NCBI RefSeq assembly: GCF_014284365.1
Contig: NZ_JACOGG010000009.1
Span: 62,001 to 126,000 of the forward strand
Source: Cognatundibacterium rugosum
GTDB taxonomy: Bacteria; Pseudomonadota; Gammaproteobacteria; Burkholderiales; Burkholderiaceae_D
Length of the DNA stretch: 64,000 nucleotides
Direction of reading: 5' to 3'
A model generated the notes under the pieces. It was given only the letters and a program-made list of their open reading frames with translations, was not told the origin of the DNA and searched no databases. Numbering within the stretch: the first letter of the stretch is position 1; each line of letters starts with the position of its first letter. The position numbers and the translations under genes are program-made. This document shows positions 46,934-55,812 of the stretch, in pieces.

Positions 46934-47854
46934 ATGTTGCAAAAAGATAAGCGCATCCTGGTTGCCGGTGATGTGATGCTGGACCGTTACTGGTTTGGCG
47001 AGGTCAATCGTATTTCGCCGGAAGCACCGGTTCCGATTGTGCGAGTGGAGCGGCGCGAGGAACGCCTGGGTGGCGCAGCGAACGTGGCATTGAATGCGCT
47101 GGCGTTAGGCGCTAGTGCCGCACTGATGGGGGTAATTGGTGATGATGAGGCGGGTAACTCAATTGAATCTTTACTGGAAAAGCATCATATTTCGAGCTAC
47201 CTGAGCCGCGATTCTCAGATATCCACCATTATTAAACTCAGGGTGATTGGTCGCCAGCAGCAACTGATACGTATCGATTTTGAAGAAAAGCCGACAGATA
47301 GTGTATTACGCGATAAGTTGAATCGTTTCAACGCGCTGGTGTCTGGTTTTGATGTCGTAGTATTTTCGGATTATGCCAAAGGTAGTTTGGTCAATGTACC
47401 GGCGATGTTGCAACTGGCTAAGCAACAGGGAAAAATTGTTCTGGTCGACCCGAAAGGCAGCGACTTTTCTAAATATGCGGGTGCAGATTTGCTCACGCCC
47501 AACAAGTCGGAACTCAAACAGATTATCGGTGACTGGGCATCCGAGGCAGATTTGCAGGAAAAAGCGCAGAATCTGCGCCGTTCCCTGAACTTACGCGCCT
47601 TATTGTTAACCCGTTCCGAAGAGGGAATGACCTTGTTCACAGAAAACACCGTCACTCACGTCCCTGCTGTTGCGCGTGAAGTATTTGATGTTTCCGGTGC
47701 TGGCGATACGGTGATCGCAACGATGGCAGTGATGTTAGCAAATGGTATGACGCTCGAGGATGCGGTACATATCGCCAATCGCGCGGGCGGCATCGTTGTT
47801 GGTAAGCTGGGAACCGCAACAGTGACTGAAGCAGAATTGTTCCCACAGCAGTGA
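46934..47854 (+). CDS. rfaE1: D-glycero-beta-D-manno-heptose-7-phosphate kinase
   Basis: This 306-residue PfkB-family kinase makes heptose 1,7-bisphosphate for the LPS inner core. It has ISPEAPVPIVRV and the LGGAANVALNALALGA signature near the N-terminus and the catalytic DVSGAGDTVIATMAVML motif near the C-terminus. The adenylyltransferase half found in E. coli HldE is absent, so that step must be encoded elsewhere, as is usual in Burkholderiales. ATG at 46934 is preferred to the GTG just before it. A GAGGTG site precedes the start, and ugd ends nine bases upstream. Confidence 0.94.
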   Translation: MLQKDKRILVAGDVMLDRYWFGEVNRISPEAPVPIVRVERREERLGGAANVALNALALGASAALMGVIGDDEAGNSIESLLEKHHISSYLSRDSQISTIIKLRVIGRQQQLIRIDFEEKPTDSVLRDKLNRFNALVSGFDVVVFSDYAKGSLVNVPAMLQLAKQQGKIVLVDPKGSDFSKYAGADLLTPNKSELKQIIGDWASEADLQEKAQNLRRSLNLRALLLTRSEEGMTLFTENTVTHVPAVAREVFDVSGAGDTVIATMAVMLANGMTLEDAVHIANRAGGIVVGKLGTATVTEAELFPQQ

Positions 47855-47994
47855 ATTGTATTAAAAATAGTAAAATTTAGTCAACCTTGTCGAAATTTCT
47901 GCGTTAATAGGAACAGAGCGTTTTTATCGTTCTCCCGCTTTAAAAAACGGGTTCCTTGCTTGATGACAATGATGACTATTTAGGGAGTGATTCC

Positions 47995-48519
47995 ATGTTA
48001 AAGAAATTATTCTTCGCAGTTGCTGCTTTGATGTTCAGTATGGGTTTTGCATTTGCTGATGTGGATGTAAATAAGGGAGATCAGGCTGCTTTAGATGGCA
48101 TCAAAGGTCTGGGGCCAGCTAAGTCCAAGGCGATTATCGATGAGCGTACAAAAAATGGCAGTTTCAAAGACTGGGCTGATTTTGAATCGCGTGTAAAAGG
48201 AATTGGCGATAAAACTGGCACTAAATTGTCTGAAGCTGGCTTGACTGTCAATGGACAGGCTAAATCGGGTGCGCCGGCTAAAGCTGCACCAGCAAAAGCG
48301 GAAAAAGCAGCTAAAGCCGAGAAGTCCGATAAAGCTGAAAAAACAGACAAGGTAGAAAAAGCAGCGAAAGCACCAAAAGCAGAAAAGGCTGAAAAAGCAG
48401 AAAAAACGGCTGATAAAGTCAAAGCTGATGCTGCCGATAAGTCGGATAAATCAGCAAAAGCCGCAAAAGCTGAAAAAACTGAAGCATCTGCTTCTGCTAA
48501 GGAAGGAAAAACCAAGTAA
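47995..48519 (+). CDS. Secreted helix-hairpin-helix protein with Lys/Ala-rich tail (ComEA-like)
   Basis: This 174-residue protein has a signal peptide (MLKKLFFAVAALMFSMGFAF), a double helix-hairpin-helix DNA-binding module at about residues 24-80 (ALDGIKGLGPAKSKAIIDER, VKGIGDKTGTKLSEAG), and a low-complexity tail of about 90 residues made almost wholly of Lys, Ala, Glu and Asp in AEKAxKAEK repeats. The first part resembles ComEA, which binds incoming DNA in natural transformation. The tail resembles histone H1-like bacterial proteins, but it is balanced by acidic residues. The ATG at 47995 has a GGGAG site. Confidence 0.85.
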   Translation: MLKKLFFAVAALMFSMGFAFADVDVNKGDQAALDGIKGLGPAKSKAIIDERTKNGSFKDWADFESRVKGIGDKTGTKLSEAGLTVNGQAKSGAPAKAAPAKAEKAAKAEKSDKAEKTDKVEKAAKAPKAEKAEKAEKTADKVKADAADKSDKSAKAAKAEKTEASASAKEGKTK

Positions 48520-48545
48520 TTTGTCTGTATCTGAAAATTACCCCA

Positions 48546-48572
48546 GCCTCTGATCGCATCAGAGGCTTTTTT
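48546..48572 (+). terminator. Terminator after the ComEA-like gene
   Basis: Perfect arms GCCTCTGAT and ATCAGAGGC with a three-base loop are followed by TTTTTTA. Confidence 0.93.
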
Positions 48573-48763
48573 ATTAGCTTATTCGAAATTGATATAAGCC
48601 TTATTCAAATTTCCTAAGTCAATGATTTTTCGGATGAATTTGTCAGTGCAATCAAGGACTGGCAAGGGTTTTAGTCGTTTTTTGTCTGAGCTTAGACGTT
48701 TGCTGACTGCAAGTCCTTGCGACAAGCATTAAAATAAGCACTTACCTATCTGAGAATGAGACT

Positions 48764-49666
48764 ATGTCCTATCTGACTATTGAAGATACTATCGGCAACA
48801 CGCCTTTGGTTCGTTTGCAAAGATTGCCGGGTGAAAAAAATGCGCTGCGCAATAATGTCATTCTCGGTAAGCTGGAAGGCAATAACCCCGCTGGCTCCGT
48901 CAAGGACCGGCCTGCATTGTCCATGATTAAACGTGCTGAAGAGCGTGGTGAAATCAAACCTGGGGACACACTGATTGAAGCAACCAGCGGGAATACTGGC
49001 ATTGCGCTGGCGATGGCTGCTGCCATGCGCGGTTACAAAATGGTATTGCTGATGCCTGAGAATTTGAGCATAGAGCGCCGCCAGAGTATGGCTGCGTACG
49101 GCGCACAGATTATCCTGACACCAAAAACAGGCGGCATGGAGTATGCGCGTGACCTGGCTGAGCAAATGCAAAAAGAGGGGCAGGGTGTGATTCTGGATCA
49201 ATTTGCCAATCAGGATAATCCACTGGCTCACTTTGAAGCGACGGGGCCGGAAATCTGGCGTGACACAGGCGGGCGAGTCACCCATTTTGTGAGTGCGATG
49301 GGGACAACCGGCACGATCATGGGCGTTTCAGCCTATCTGAAGAATCAAAACCCTGAGATACAGATCATCGGTGCCCAGCCTGAGGATGGCTCCTCTATTC
49401 CTGGCATCCGTAAATGGCCGGAAGCATATTTGCCTAAGATTTATGACAAAGCCAGAGTGGATCAGGTAATTTCCGTCAGTCAGGCGGACGCTGAGCATAT
49501 GGCGCGCAGAATGGCAGTCGAGGAAGGGATTTTTTGCGGAATTTCAGCAGCTGGTGCCTGTGAGGTGGCCTTACGCCTTGCTGAAACCGTGGAAAATGCA
49601 ACGATCGTGTTTATCGTTTGTGATCGCGGAGATCGTTATTTATCGACAGGCGTATTTCCAGCCTGA
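48764..49666 (+). CDS. cysM: Cysteine synthase B
   Basis: This 300-residue PLP enzyme makes cysteine from O-acetylserine and sulfide, or S-sulfocysteine from thiosulfate. It shows IEDTIGNTPLVRLQRLPG, the cofactor lysine in NNPAGSVKDRPALSM, the phosphate-binding EATSGNTGIALAMAAAMRGY and the GTTGTIMGVSAYLK loop. Its length and RPALSM sequence fit CysM rather than CysK. It has its own promoter region after the upstream terminator. Confidence 0.93.
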   Translation: MSYLTIEDTIGNTPLVRLQRLPGEKNALRNNVILGKLEGNNPAGSVKDRPALSMIKRAEERGEIKPGDTLIEATSGNTGIALAMAAAMRGYKMVLLMPENLSIERRQSMAAYGAQIILTPKTGGMEYARDLAEQMQKEGQGVILDQFANQDNPLAHFEATGPEIWRDTGGRVTHFVSAMGTTGTIMGVSAYLKNQNPEIQIIGAQPEDGSSIPGIRKWPEAYLPKIYDKARVDQVISVSQADAEHMARRMAVEEGIFCGISAAGACEVALRLAETVENATIVFIVCDRGDRYLSTGVFPA

Positions 49667-49719
49667 GTCCTTGCTAAGTAAGCCTGGTGTGAAATCGCCA
49701 AATTTCGCTGACTTAACTG

Positions 49720-49757
49720 AAAAAGCGTACAAGACTAACACTTGTACGCTTTTTTTT
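49720..49757 (+). terminator. Terminator after cysM
   Basis: Arms AAAAGCGTACAAG and CTTGTACGCTTTT (49721-49733, 49741-49753) with a seven-base loop are followed by more T. Confidence 0.92.
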
Positions 49758-49764
49758 CGGAATC

Positions 49765-49805
49765 AAAAAAAATACCGAAAGTGCTGAATTAGCAGTTTCG
49801 GTATT
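49765..49805 (-). terminator. Terminator of the HTH gene
   Basis: Arms AATACCGAAA and TTTCGGTATT (49771-49780, 49796-49805) are followed on the minus strand by a T-run. It stands back to back with the cysM terminator. Confidence 0.88.
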
Positions 49806-49845
49806 TTACCTGGACTATCCGCTAGACGCGGACGGCAAGGCTTAT

Positions 49846-50145
49846 TTATGCAGCGTCTTTTGGTTTAAACTGCTTGTCGCTGATACGGAACTTCGCACGA
49901 CGGTCACCCATCAGTTCGCGCAGTTCTTTGATGCTGACATCGCTGATTTCATGCATGCGGATCAGCAGCGATGCGCCAACCGGCAGGCGACGATGTCTGA
50001 TTTTACTGATTACTGGAGGCGCAACTTCCAAAGCTCTGGAGAGGGCTGCGTCGTTTTTTAAGTGCAATTGCTTGATCAGAGTGTCCAACAAATTGTTTGG
50101 ATCGTAGTCGATTTCATCTGATTCAAGCTGGGTCAGATTTGCCAT
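49846..50145 (-). CDS. Helix-turn-helix protein of unknown role
   Basis: This 99-residue protein has an XRE/Cro-like fold at about residues 18-75: LHLKNDAALSRALEVAPPVI followed by SKIRHRRLPVGASLLIRMHE. It has no other domain, and a basic C-terminus. The ATG at 50145 follows a GAGGT site; a frame from 50205 would add 20 unlikely residues. Similar small proteins are common in Oxalobacteraceae and Burkholderiaceae, usually alone, as here. Its targets are unknown. Confidence 0.82.
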   Translation of the reverse strand: MANLTQLESDEIDYDPNNLLDTLIKQLHLKNDAALSRALEVAPPVISKIRHRRLPVGASLLIRMHEISDVSIKELRELMGDRRAKFRISDKQFKPKDAA

Positions 50146-50618
50146 AATTACCTCGCTATCTAGTCTATTGATGCCTGATTTAATTGCTTCAATGAAATTA
50201 ATCAAACGGTAATATTGTATCTTTAAAACAGAAATTGCTTATCAGAAAAATAGCAAAACATTGTTAAATTTCTTGGCACAGGGAGTGCTATTTACGCCAT
50301 TGTGTCTATAAGGCAATAGTACTGTAGATCAATACAAGCTGAAAAGCAATTTACTTTTTTAATAGATTACCAATTGATTTCATTCGCTTTTTTTACAAGC
50401 TAACAATTGCCTGCACCTGAAGTATTGGGCAAAATATGCTTGAGATCAATTGGTGAAAACGAAAGATATTGTTAAAAAAGTTTCGTAGAATTGCATTTAT
50501 TATTTCTTTTGTGAAATTTGTGCGTGCTTGGTAACACGCTACACAGAGGTATTTTCAAGTCTGGATCAGCGACCGCATCCAGTCGTGGTATCCAGTAATA
50601 ACGAAGCAAAAAGAGTCA
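50146..50618. other. A+T-rich intergenic region between the HTH gene and mltB
   Basis: This 473-base gap is rich in A+T and contains the promoter of the leftward HTH gene at its left side. The mltB gene ends at its right edge without a clear hairpin terminator. No gene or known RNA is recognised. Confidence 0.45.
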
Positions 50619-51725
50619 TTACATTTGTTCCCGCGCCTGACGGATGACGCGGCCCAAATCAATCACAGACATCGCGTAGAAGTAACTGCGGTTGTATTGG
50701 GTAATCGCATAGAAGTTATCGGTTGCAATCCAATATTCCGTCGCATCATCGCCATTTTGCAAGTCAACTAATCCAACTTTGAGTTGCGGCGCGATATCAG
50801 CACTGGCACTGCTGGCCAATTTACTCAATTCCTGATACGTATAGCTGGCACGCAGGCCTTGTGACAGCACCGTGCGCAGGGCTTCTTTATCATCGCTGAG
50901 CAGGGTGGCTGGGAAGGTGACAGACACCCCCGGTTTCCAACCGTGTTCCGCAAGATAATGAGCAACGCTGCCAATCGCATCGATGGGTGAATTGGTCAGA
51001 TTAATGCGGCCATCACCATCAAAATCTACCGCATATTTCCGTATGCTGCCAGGCATGAATTGCGGCCAGCCTATCGCGCCTGCATAAGAGCCTTTGAAGG
51101 CAAATGGATCGACCTGGGAATCTCTGGCGATCAATAACATTTGCATGAGCTCATCACGGAAATATTGCATACGCGTGCTTCTGGTTGGGGTGTCCGGGTA
51201 ATCAAATGCCAGTGTGGTCAGGGCATCCAGTACGCGGAAGCTGCCGGTATGCTTGCCGAATATGGTTTCTACGCCTATCAGTCCGACGATAATTTCGGCT
51301 GGTATGCCATATTGCCGTTCTGCCCTGTCCAGCGCTTCGGCATACTGGTTCCAAAACTGTACGCCCGCTGCGATACGATAAGGCTCAACGAAGCGACTGC
51401 GATAGACCTTCCAATTTTTAGGCTTGCCGGGAGGCGCAGGCTTCATCAATTGTCTGGCCGATTCCACATGCCTGACCTGAGAAAATAACTGCCTTAATTT
51501 TTCTTCTTCGAAGCCATGCAAAGTCACCATTTGGCTGATGAAGACCTCTACTTCTTTCCACTGCTCGAAGTGCACATTTTCCTGTTGTTGAGTGGACGTG
51601 CTATTCGTCGTTTTCGCCGTTTTTTTTGAGACTTTTTTATCAGCGGCAAGAGCGCCGTTATGTAAGGAGCAAGCCAGTAACAGCGTCAGGCCAGTGAGGA
51701 GAAGGGAAGGGCGAGCGATCAGCAT
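50619..51725 (-). CDS. mltB: Lytic murein transglycosylase B
   Basis: This 368-residue enzyme cuts the glycan strands of peptidoglycan. The leader contains LLLACSLHNG, which could be a lipobox with Cys19, so a membrane-anchored form is likely; a cleavable signal ending at GALAA is the alternative. The catalytic glutamate is E153 in IGVETIFGKHTGSF, and the GAIGWPQFMPGSIRKYAVDF motif follows. It starts ten bases after the TgpA-like gene, so it belongs to the moxR-DUF58-tgpA transcript. Confidence 0.93.
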   Translation of the reverse strand: MLIARPSLLLTGLTLLLACSLHNGALAADKKVSKKTAKTTNSTSTQQQENVHFEQWKEVEVFISQMVTLHGFEEEKLRQLFSQVRHVESARQLMKPAPPGKPKNWKVYRSRFVEPYRIAAGVQFWNQYAEALDRAERQYGIPAEIIVGLIGVETIFGKHTGSFRVLDALTTLAFDYPDTPTRSTRMQYFRDELMQMLLIARDSQVDPFAFKGSYAGAIGWPQFMPGSIRKYAVDFDGDGRINLTNSPIDAIGSVAHYLAEHGWKPGVSVTFPATLLSDDKEALRTVLSQGLRASYTYQELSKLASSASADIAPQLKVGLVDLQNGDDATEYWIATDNFYAITQYNRSYFYAMSVIDLGRVIRQAREQM

Positions 51726-51735
51726 AACATCCAGT

Positions 51736-53730
51736 TTATTTACACGCAGACAGTAACTGCTTTAATTGTTTCAGAGCGGCCGCATCGGAGCCAGCATGAT
51801 TGCCATAGCTGCACAGGCTATAGAAATCAATAAATGCTTTCGCTCTTTGCCATTCTTCCGGGGCCAGCCTGGCTTGCAGCCGCGCCAGATAGGCTTGTGG
51901 GCCTTCATGTGGTTCGCGTGGAAGCGCTTTCCCGGCCATCCGGTGGCAAAATGAAAAGTATACTCTATCAAGTGCCGGGGTAGCTGGTTTGTTAAGCAGC
52001 AAAGGCAGACTGATCACGCCCAGGACAAGGCTGCCAGACAGGAACAGTATCCATGTCATTTGTACCCAGTCGACATCCTTCCATCCGAGTTTGCTGAGCA
52101 GAGATTGTTGCCCTTGTTGATTGTAATTGAGTACCCACTGATTCCAGTTATTGTTCATCGCATCCCATTGCATGCGCAAGGCCTGGCTGAACGAGTTTCC
52201 TTGCAGCGCCAGGTTGACCAGGCCGGCCAGGCCGCTGGCTGGCAGAGCCCTGCTCAGATTTTGCATCACGCGCTCAGGCGCTACCGCGGCTGTCGGATCT
52301 ACCCTGGTCCAGCCCTGGCCGCTTAACCAGACCTCGGCCCAGGCATGCGCATCCGACTGACGTACTTCAAAATAGCCGTCTACCGTATTCAGGTTACCGC
52401 CCTGATAGCCAGTGACGATACGGGCCGGTATCCCGGCCGCACGCATTAAGACCACGAAAGCGCTCGCATAATGTTCACAAAAACCGGCGCGGGTAGAAAA
52501 CAAAAAATCATCGATCGCATCTCTGCCCAGCCGCGCAGGTTCCAGCGTGTAAATAAAATTTTGTTGCCTGAAGTGTTGCAGTACAGCCTGAATATATGCC
52601 TGATGACTGCCTTGTTGCTGGCGTAATTCACGTGCATAGGCCTGCGTACGCGGATTGACACCGACCGGCAGACTGAGCTCACTAGCCATGTCTTGCAAGT
52701 CGGCCTGGGCATCCAGCCGGAAGTCAGGATAAGACTCGACTTCATAGCGTACTCGTTGTTGTAGCGGTGTGCGTGAACGCAGCTCGGATGCATTGCTCAT
52801 CAGACTGTCAGTACCGTCTGTGAAACGTGGGGTGCGGTGGCTTAACTCCAGCGCGAACAACCAATGCTGGCTGTGTGGTTCCAGAATAATGAGCTGCCGC
52901 AGCGGCTTGCCGGTGACGCGTAGTTGGCCGGTGTCTTGCTGATAGCGGCGACCTGGTGTCCAGCTTTTTCCATCGTAGTCGGTCATCACGATACCGCGCC
53001 AGTACTGCAGGTTTTTTGTGGGCGGTGCCTGATCAAATTTGACCCGGAATGCGATTTCTTCCGACAAGACCAGATTACTGATACCGCCCGGCGTCATGCT
53101 ATTGGATAAACCGGAACGGCCCTGGCCCGCATCCCCAGGCAGACCCCAGAGCGGCCCCTGTATGCGCGGGAACAGAAAAAAAGCACACAACATCAGCGGT
53201 AGTGCGAGGCCAAGCATAGAAAAACCAGCACTTAAGCGTTGTCTCAGCGGCGGCAGTATGCCTGTATACTGAAATGAAATTTGGGCACTCAACAGCAGAC
53301 CAACTGAGCACAGGCTTAACAGGGCAACGCCTATCGTCTGTTGGTAAAAATAACTGGTCAGCAACAAGAAAAAAGCGAGAAACAGCACCACGAATAAGTC
53401 ACGCCTGGCATACATTTCCAGTAGTTTGCAGGCCAGCAAAAGCACCAGCATCGTGACCCCTGCCTCCTTGCCAAAGAAAGTGCGGAAACTCAGGAAGATA
53501 CCCGCCATCATCAACAGGCATGCGGGTAGCAATAACCACATTGACGGCAGACGGCGACCAGTCAATGTGAGCCAGATACGCCAACCCAGGGTCAGCGTGC
53601 ATGCGATGCTGACCCACAGATTCACGTGCCAGAAATGCGGCAGCAGCACGCTGATGCAGGCTACCATCAGCAACAGCGTATTGCTCTTGTCGGCGCTGAT
53701 ATGATGTTCGTGGAGAACCTCGTTCTTCAT
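51736..53730 (-). CDS. tgpA: TgpA-like membrane transglutaminase (DUF3488 + transglutaminase core)
   Basis: This 664-residue protein has five or six N-terminal membrane helices (about residues 20-200), a large periplasmic transglutaminase-like domain, one more helix (about 555-578) and a C-terminal cytoplasmic part. The catalytic triad C418 (AGFCEHYASA), H462 (SDAHAWAEVW) and D478 (WTRVDPT) has the same spacing as in Pseudomonas TgpA, an essential protein there. Its start overlaps the stop of the DUF58 gene (ATGA), so a longer frame from 53874 is rejected. Confidence 0.92.
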   Translation of the reverse strand: MKNEVLHEHHISADKSNTLLLMVACISVLLPHFWHVNLWVSIACTLTLGWRIWLTLTGRRLPSMWLLLPACLLMMAGIFLSFRTFFGKEAGVTMLVLLLACKLLEMYARRDLFVVLFLAFFLLLTSYFYQQTIGVALLSLCSVGLLLSAQISFQYTGILPPLRQRLSAGFSMLGLALPLMLCAFFLFPRIQGPLWGLPGDAGQGRSGLSNSMTPGGISNLVLSEEIAFRVKFDQAPPTKNLQYWRGIVMTDYDGKSWTPGRRYQQDTGQLRVTGKPLRQLIILEPHSQHWLFALELSHRTPRFTDGTDSLMSNASELRSRTPLQQRVRYEVESYPDFRLDAQADLQDMASELSLPVGVNPRTQAYARELRQQQGSHQAYIQAVLQHFRQQNFIYTLEPARLGRDAIDDFLFSTRAGFCEHYASAFVVLMRAAGIPARIVTGYQGGNLNTVDGYFEVRQSDAHAWAEVWLSGQGWTRVDPTAAVAPERVMQNLSRALPASGLAGLVNLALQGNSFSQALRMQWDAMNNNWNQWVLNYNQQGQQSLLSKLGWKDVDWVQMTWILFLSGSLVLGVISLPLLLNKPATPALDRVYFSFCHRMAGKALPREPHEGPQAYLARLQARLAPEEWQRAKAFIDFYSLCSYGNHAGSDAAALKQLKQLLSACK

Positions 53731-54713
53731 GACGTTGCCTCCAGCGGATAGAGTGCAAGCGCACGCAAACAGGCATCCCTGTGCTGTGCACCTAAGGCTG
53801 GCGCTAAGTTCAGCGTGTCGAGCCGGAATGCATAGGGTAACCCCTGGCGTTCCGCTTGCAGCACCCAGCTGCACATGCGCGCCAGCTTGAGTTCCGTGTC
53901 TAGCCGGCGTGGCAGGCGGGTGAAATCAATCACGACGTCCGCACCACTTTGTCCTGCAAACAGTTTGCTGACTAATTGCCCGCCAGCGGCCGTATCGACA
54001 CGTGCGATCTGCTTCCATGCCAGTTGGCGCAGCGGATCACCCGGCTGGTACGTGCGTACGCCGGCAAAGTCTTCATCGCCGTATTGACCCGCATTGGCGC
54101 TTGAAGCTACTCCATCCACAGGCAGTGGCGGTGGCTGCAGTTCCGGCGCCGGATATACGAGTGCCTGCACATCGGGCAACCAGGTGCTCCAGGCGCGCAG
54201 CAGACCCAGTGGGAACCAGGTCTGGATCGAGATTCTGGTCGCTGGTTGCCAGCCGCGTTGTACAGACGGCGCATGCAAAAATACACTGAGCTGCGATTGT
54301 GGCGCGATATCACAGGCTTTACTGATCTGATCCTTAGCTTGCCAGCCGACCCAGATCGCGTAGCGCGAATTGCGGCGTGGATTGTTCAGATAGAGCGGAA
54401 AACGGATTTCTTCGCCCACAAACACAGGATCGGGGCTGCCAGCCTGTAATTCCAGATACGCGAGATTACGAAATCCCAGCAAGGCATTCACCACCATCAC
54501 GGCAGCCAGCATAAAGGTCAGCGCAAAGCCCAGGCTGAGGCTGTAATTGGTCGCAGTCACAAATAACAGCAGCAGCACCAGTAACATCATCCAGCCAGGC
54601 CGGCTGGGCAAGGTGTAGACCCGGCGTTGTTTGAGGATCACTGTGCCGGGCTCAGGCTGCTTTTCCAAAAAAATCACTCTGCGCAGATAGCTGCGGATCG
54701 CATTATTCGCCAT
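53727..54713 (-). CDS. DUF58 domain protein
   Basis: This 328-residue protein has two N-terminal membrane helices (about residues 35-80) and a DUF58 region (about 190-310) with DEDFAGVRTYQPGDPLRQLAWKQ, the family signature containing a likely metal-binding Asp. DUF58 proteins regularly accompany MoxR ATPases and transglutaminase-like proteins. It lies 16 bp after the moxR gene and overlaps tgpA. Confidence 0.9.
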   Translation of the reverse strand: MANNAIRSYLRRVIFLEKQPEPGTVILKQRRVYTLPSRPGWMMLLVLLLLFVTATNYSLSLGFALTFMLAAVMVVNALLGFRNLAYLELQAGSPDPVFVGEEIRFPLYLNNPRRNSRYAIWVGWQAKDQISKACDIAPQSQLSVFLHAPSVQRGWQPATRISIQTWFPLGLLRAWSTWLPDVQALVYPAPELQPPPLPVDGVASSANAGQYGDEDFAGVRTYQPGDPLRQLAWKQIARVDTAAGGQLVSKLFAGQSGADVVIDFTRLPRRLDTELKLARMCSWVLQAERQGLPYAFRLDTLNLAPALGAQHRDACLRALALYPLEATS

Positions 54714-54729
54714 GTTTGTAACTGACTTT

Positions 54730-55650
54730 TCAGACTGGAACGCTGCGCATCATTTGCAACAGCAAATCTGCATTGCCGCTGGTTTGTGTGTGAGTGGCAC
54801 GGAGCGGACGCAGTCTGTGTGCAATCACCGCCACCAGCACAGCCTGCACGTCTTCCGGTAACACGTGGTCGCGCCCTTCCAGCGTTGCCCAGGCACGTGC
54901 AGCCTGCAGTAAGGCCAGCGAGGCGCGTGGGCTCATGCCTTCCGCAAACACGTCTCCCTGACGCGTTGCCAGTGCCAGTGCATACACATAGTCGATCAGT
55001 TTGGCTGAGACATGGATGTTGCGCACTTGCTGTTGCGCCTGCATAAACTCTTCAGGTGCCATTTGTGCACGTAACTGACTCAATAACTGGCGGCGATCTG
55101 CGCCTGCCAGCAAAGCCTTTTCTGAGGCAGCATCGGGATAACCCAGTGACAGGCACATCAGGAAACGATCCAGCTGAGATTCCGGTAGTGGAAAGGTGCC
55201 GATTTGATGCGAGGGATTTTGGGTCGCAATCACAAAGAAAGGTGCGGGCAGACGGCGCGTCTGACCTTCTGCCGAGACCTGTTGTTCTTCCATCGCTTCC
55301 AGCAGCGAGGACTGGGTCTTGGGTGTGGCGCGGTTGATTTCATCGGCCAGTAAAACCTGCGTAAACACTGGGCCGGGATGAAAAACGAATTGATTTTTTT
55401 CGCGCTCAAAGACGGAGACACCGATGATATCTGCCGGTAGCAGGTCGCTGGTGAATTGCAGGCGATTGAAACGTAAGCCTAGCGAGGTCGCCAGTGCGTG
55501 TGCCAGCGTGGTTTTGCCCACGCCAGGGACATCTTCAACCAGCAGATGACCACCGGCCAACAGGCAGACCATGGCCAGACGTATTTGCGATGATTTGCCC
55601 ATGATGACTTGATTGACCTGATCTGCCACGCGATGCACTTTTGAAAACAT
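54730..55650 (-). CDS. MoxR-family AAA ATPase
   Basis: This 306-residue AAA+ ATPase is of the MoxR group, which act as chaperones for metal insertion or complex assembly. It carries Walker A in DVPGVGKTTLAHAL, Walker B in LLADEINRATPKTQSSLLEA, and the sensor ATQNPSHQIGTFPLPESQLDR. It is the first gene of the moxR-DUF58-tgpA-mltB unit. The partner proteins of MoxR are usually the products of the next genes. Confidence 0.94.
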   Translation of the reverse strand: MFSKVHRVADQVNQVIMGKSSQIRLAMVCLLAGGHLLVEDVPGVGKTTLAHALATSLGLRFNRLQFTSDLLPADIIGVSVFEREKNQFVFHPGPVFTQVLLADEINRATPKTQSSLLEAMEEQQVSAEGQTRRLPAPFFVIATQNPSHQIGTFPLPESQLDRFLMCLSLGYPDAASEKALLAGADRRQLLSQLRAQMAPEEFMQAQQQVRNIHVSAKLIDYVYALALATRQGDVFAEGMSPRASLALLQAARAWATLEGRDHVLPEDVQAVLVAVIAHRLRPLRATHTQTSGNADLLLQMMRSVPV

Positions 55651-55812
55651 AGCTGTTTGCCTCTGCCCTGAATGAAACTCGCAGTGTAATCTGATTCTGC
55701 TATCGCGGTTGTAACGGCGGGCGGGCAGACGTCTGATTACGCACAGAACTTATTGTGTCCGGTTTGCAAATTTATGTAATTCGCGGGAAACTGCCGGTAA
55801 TTGAACTCAGAC

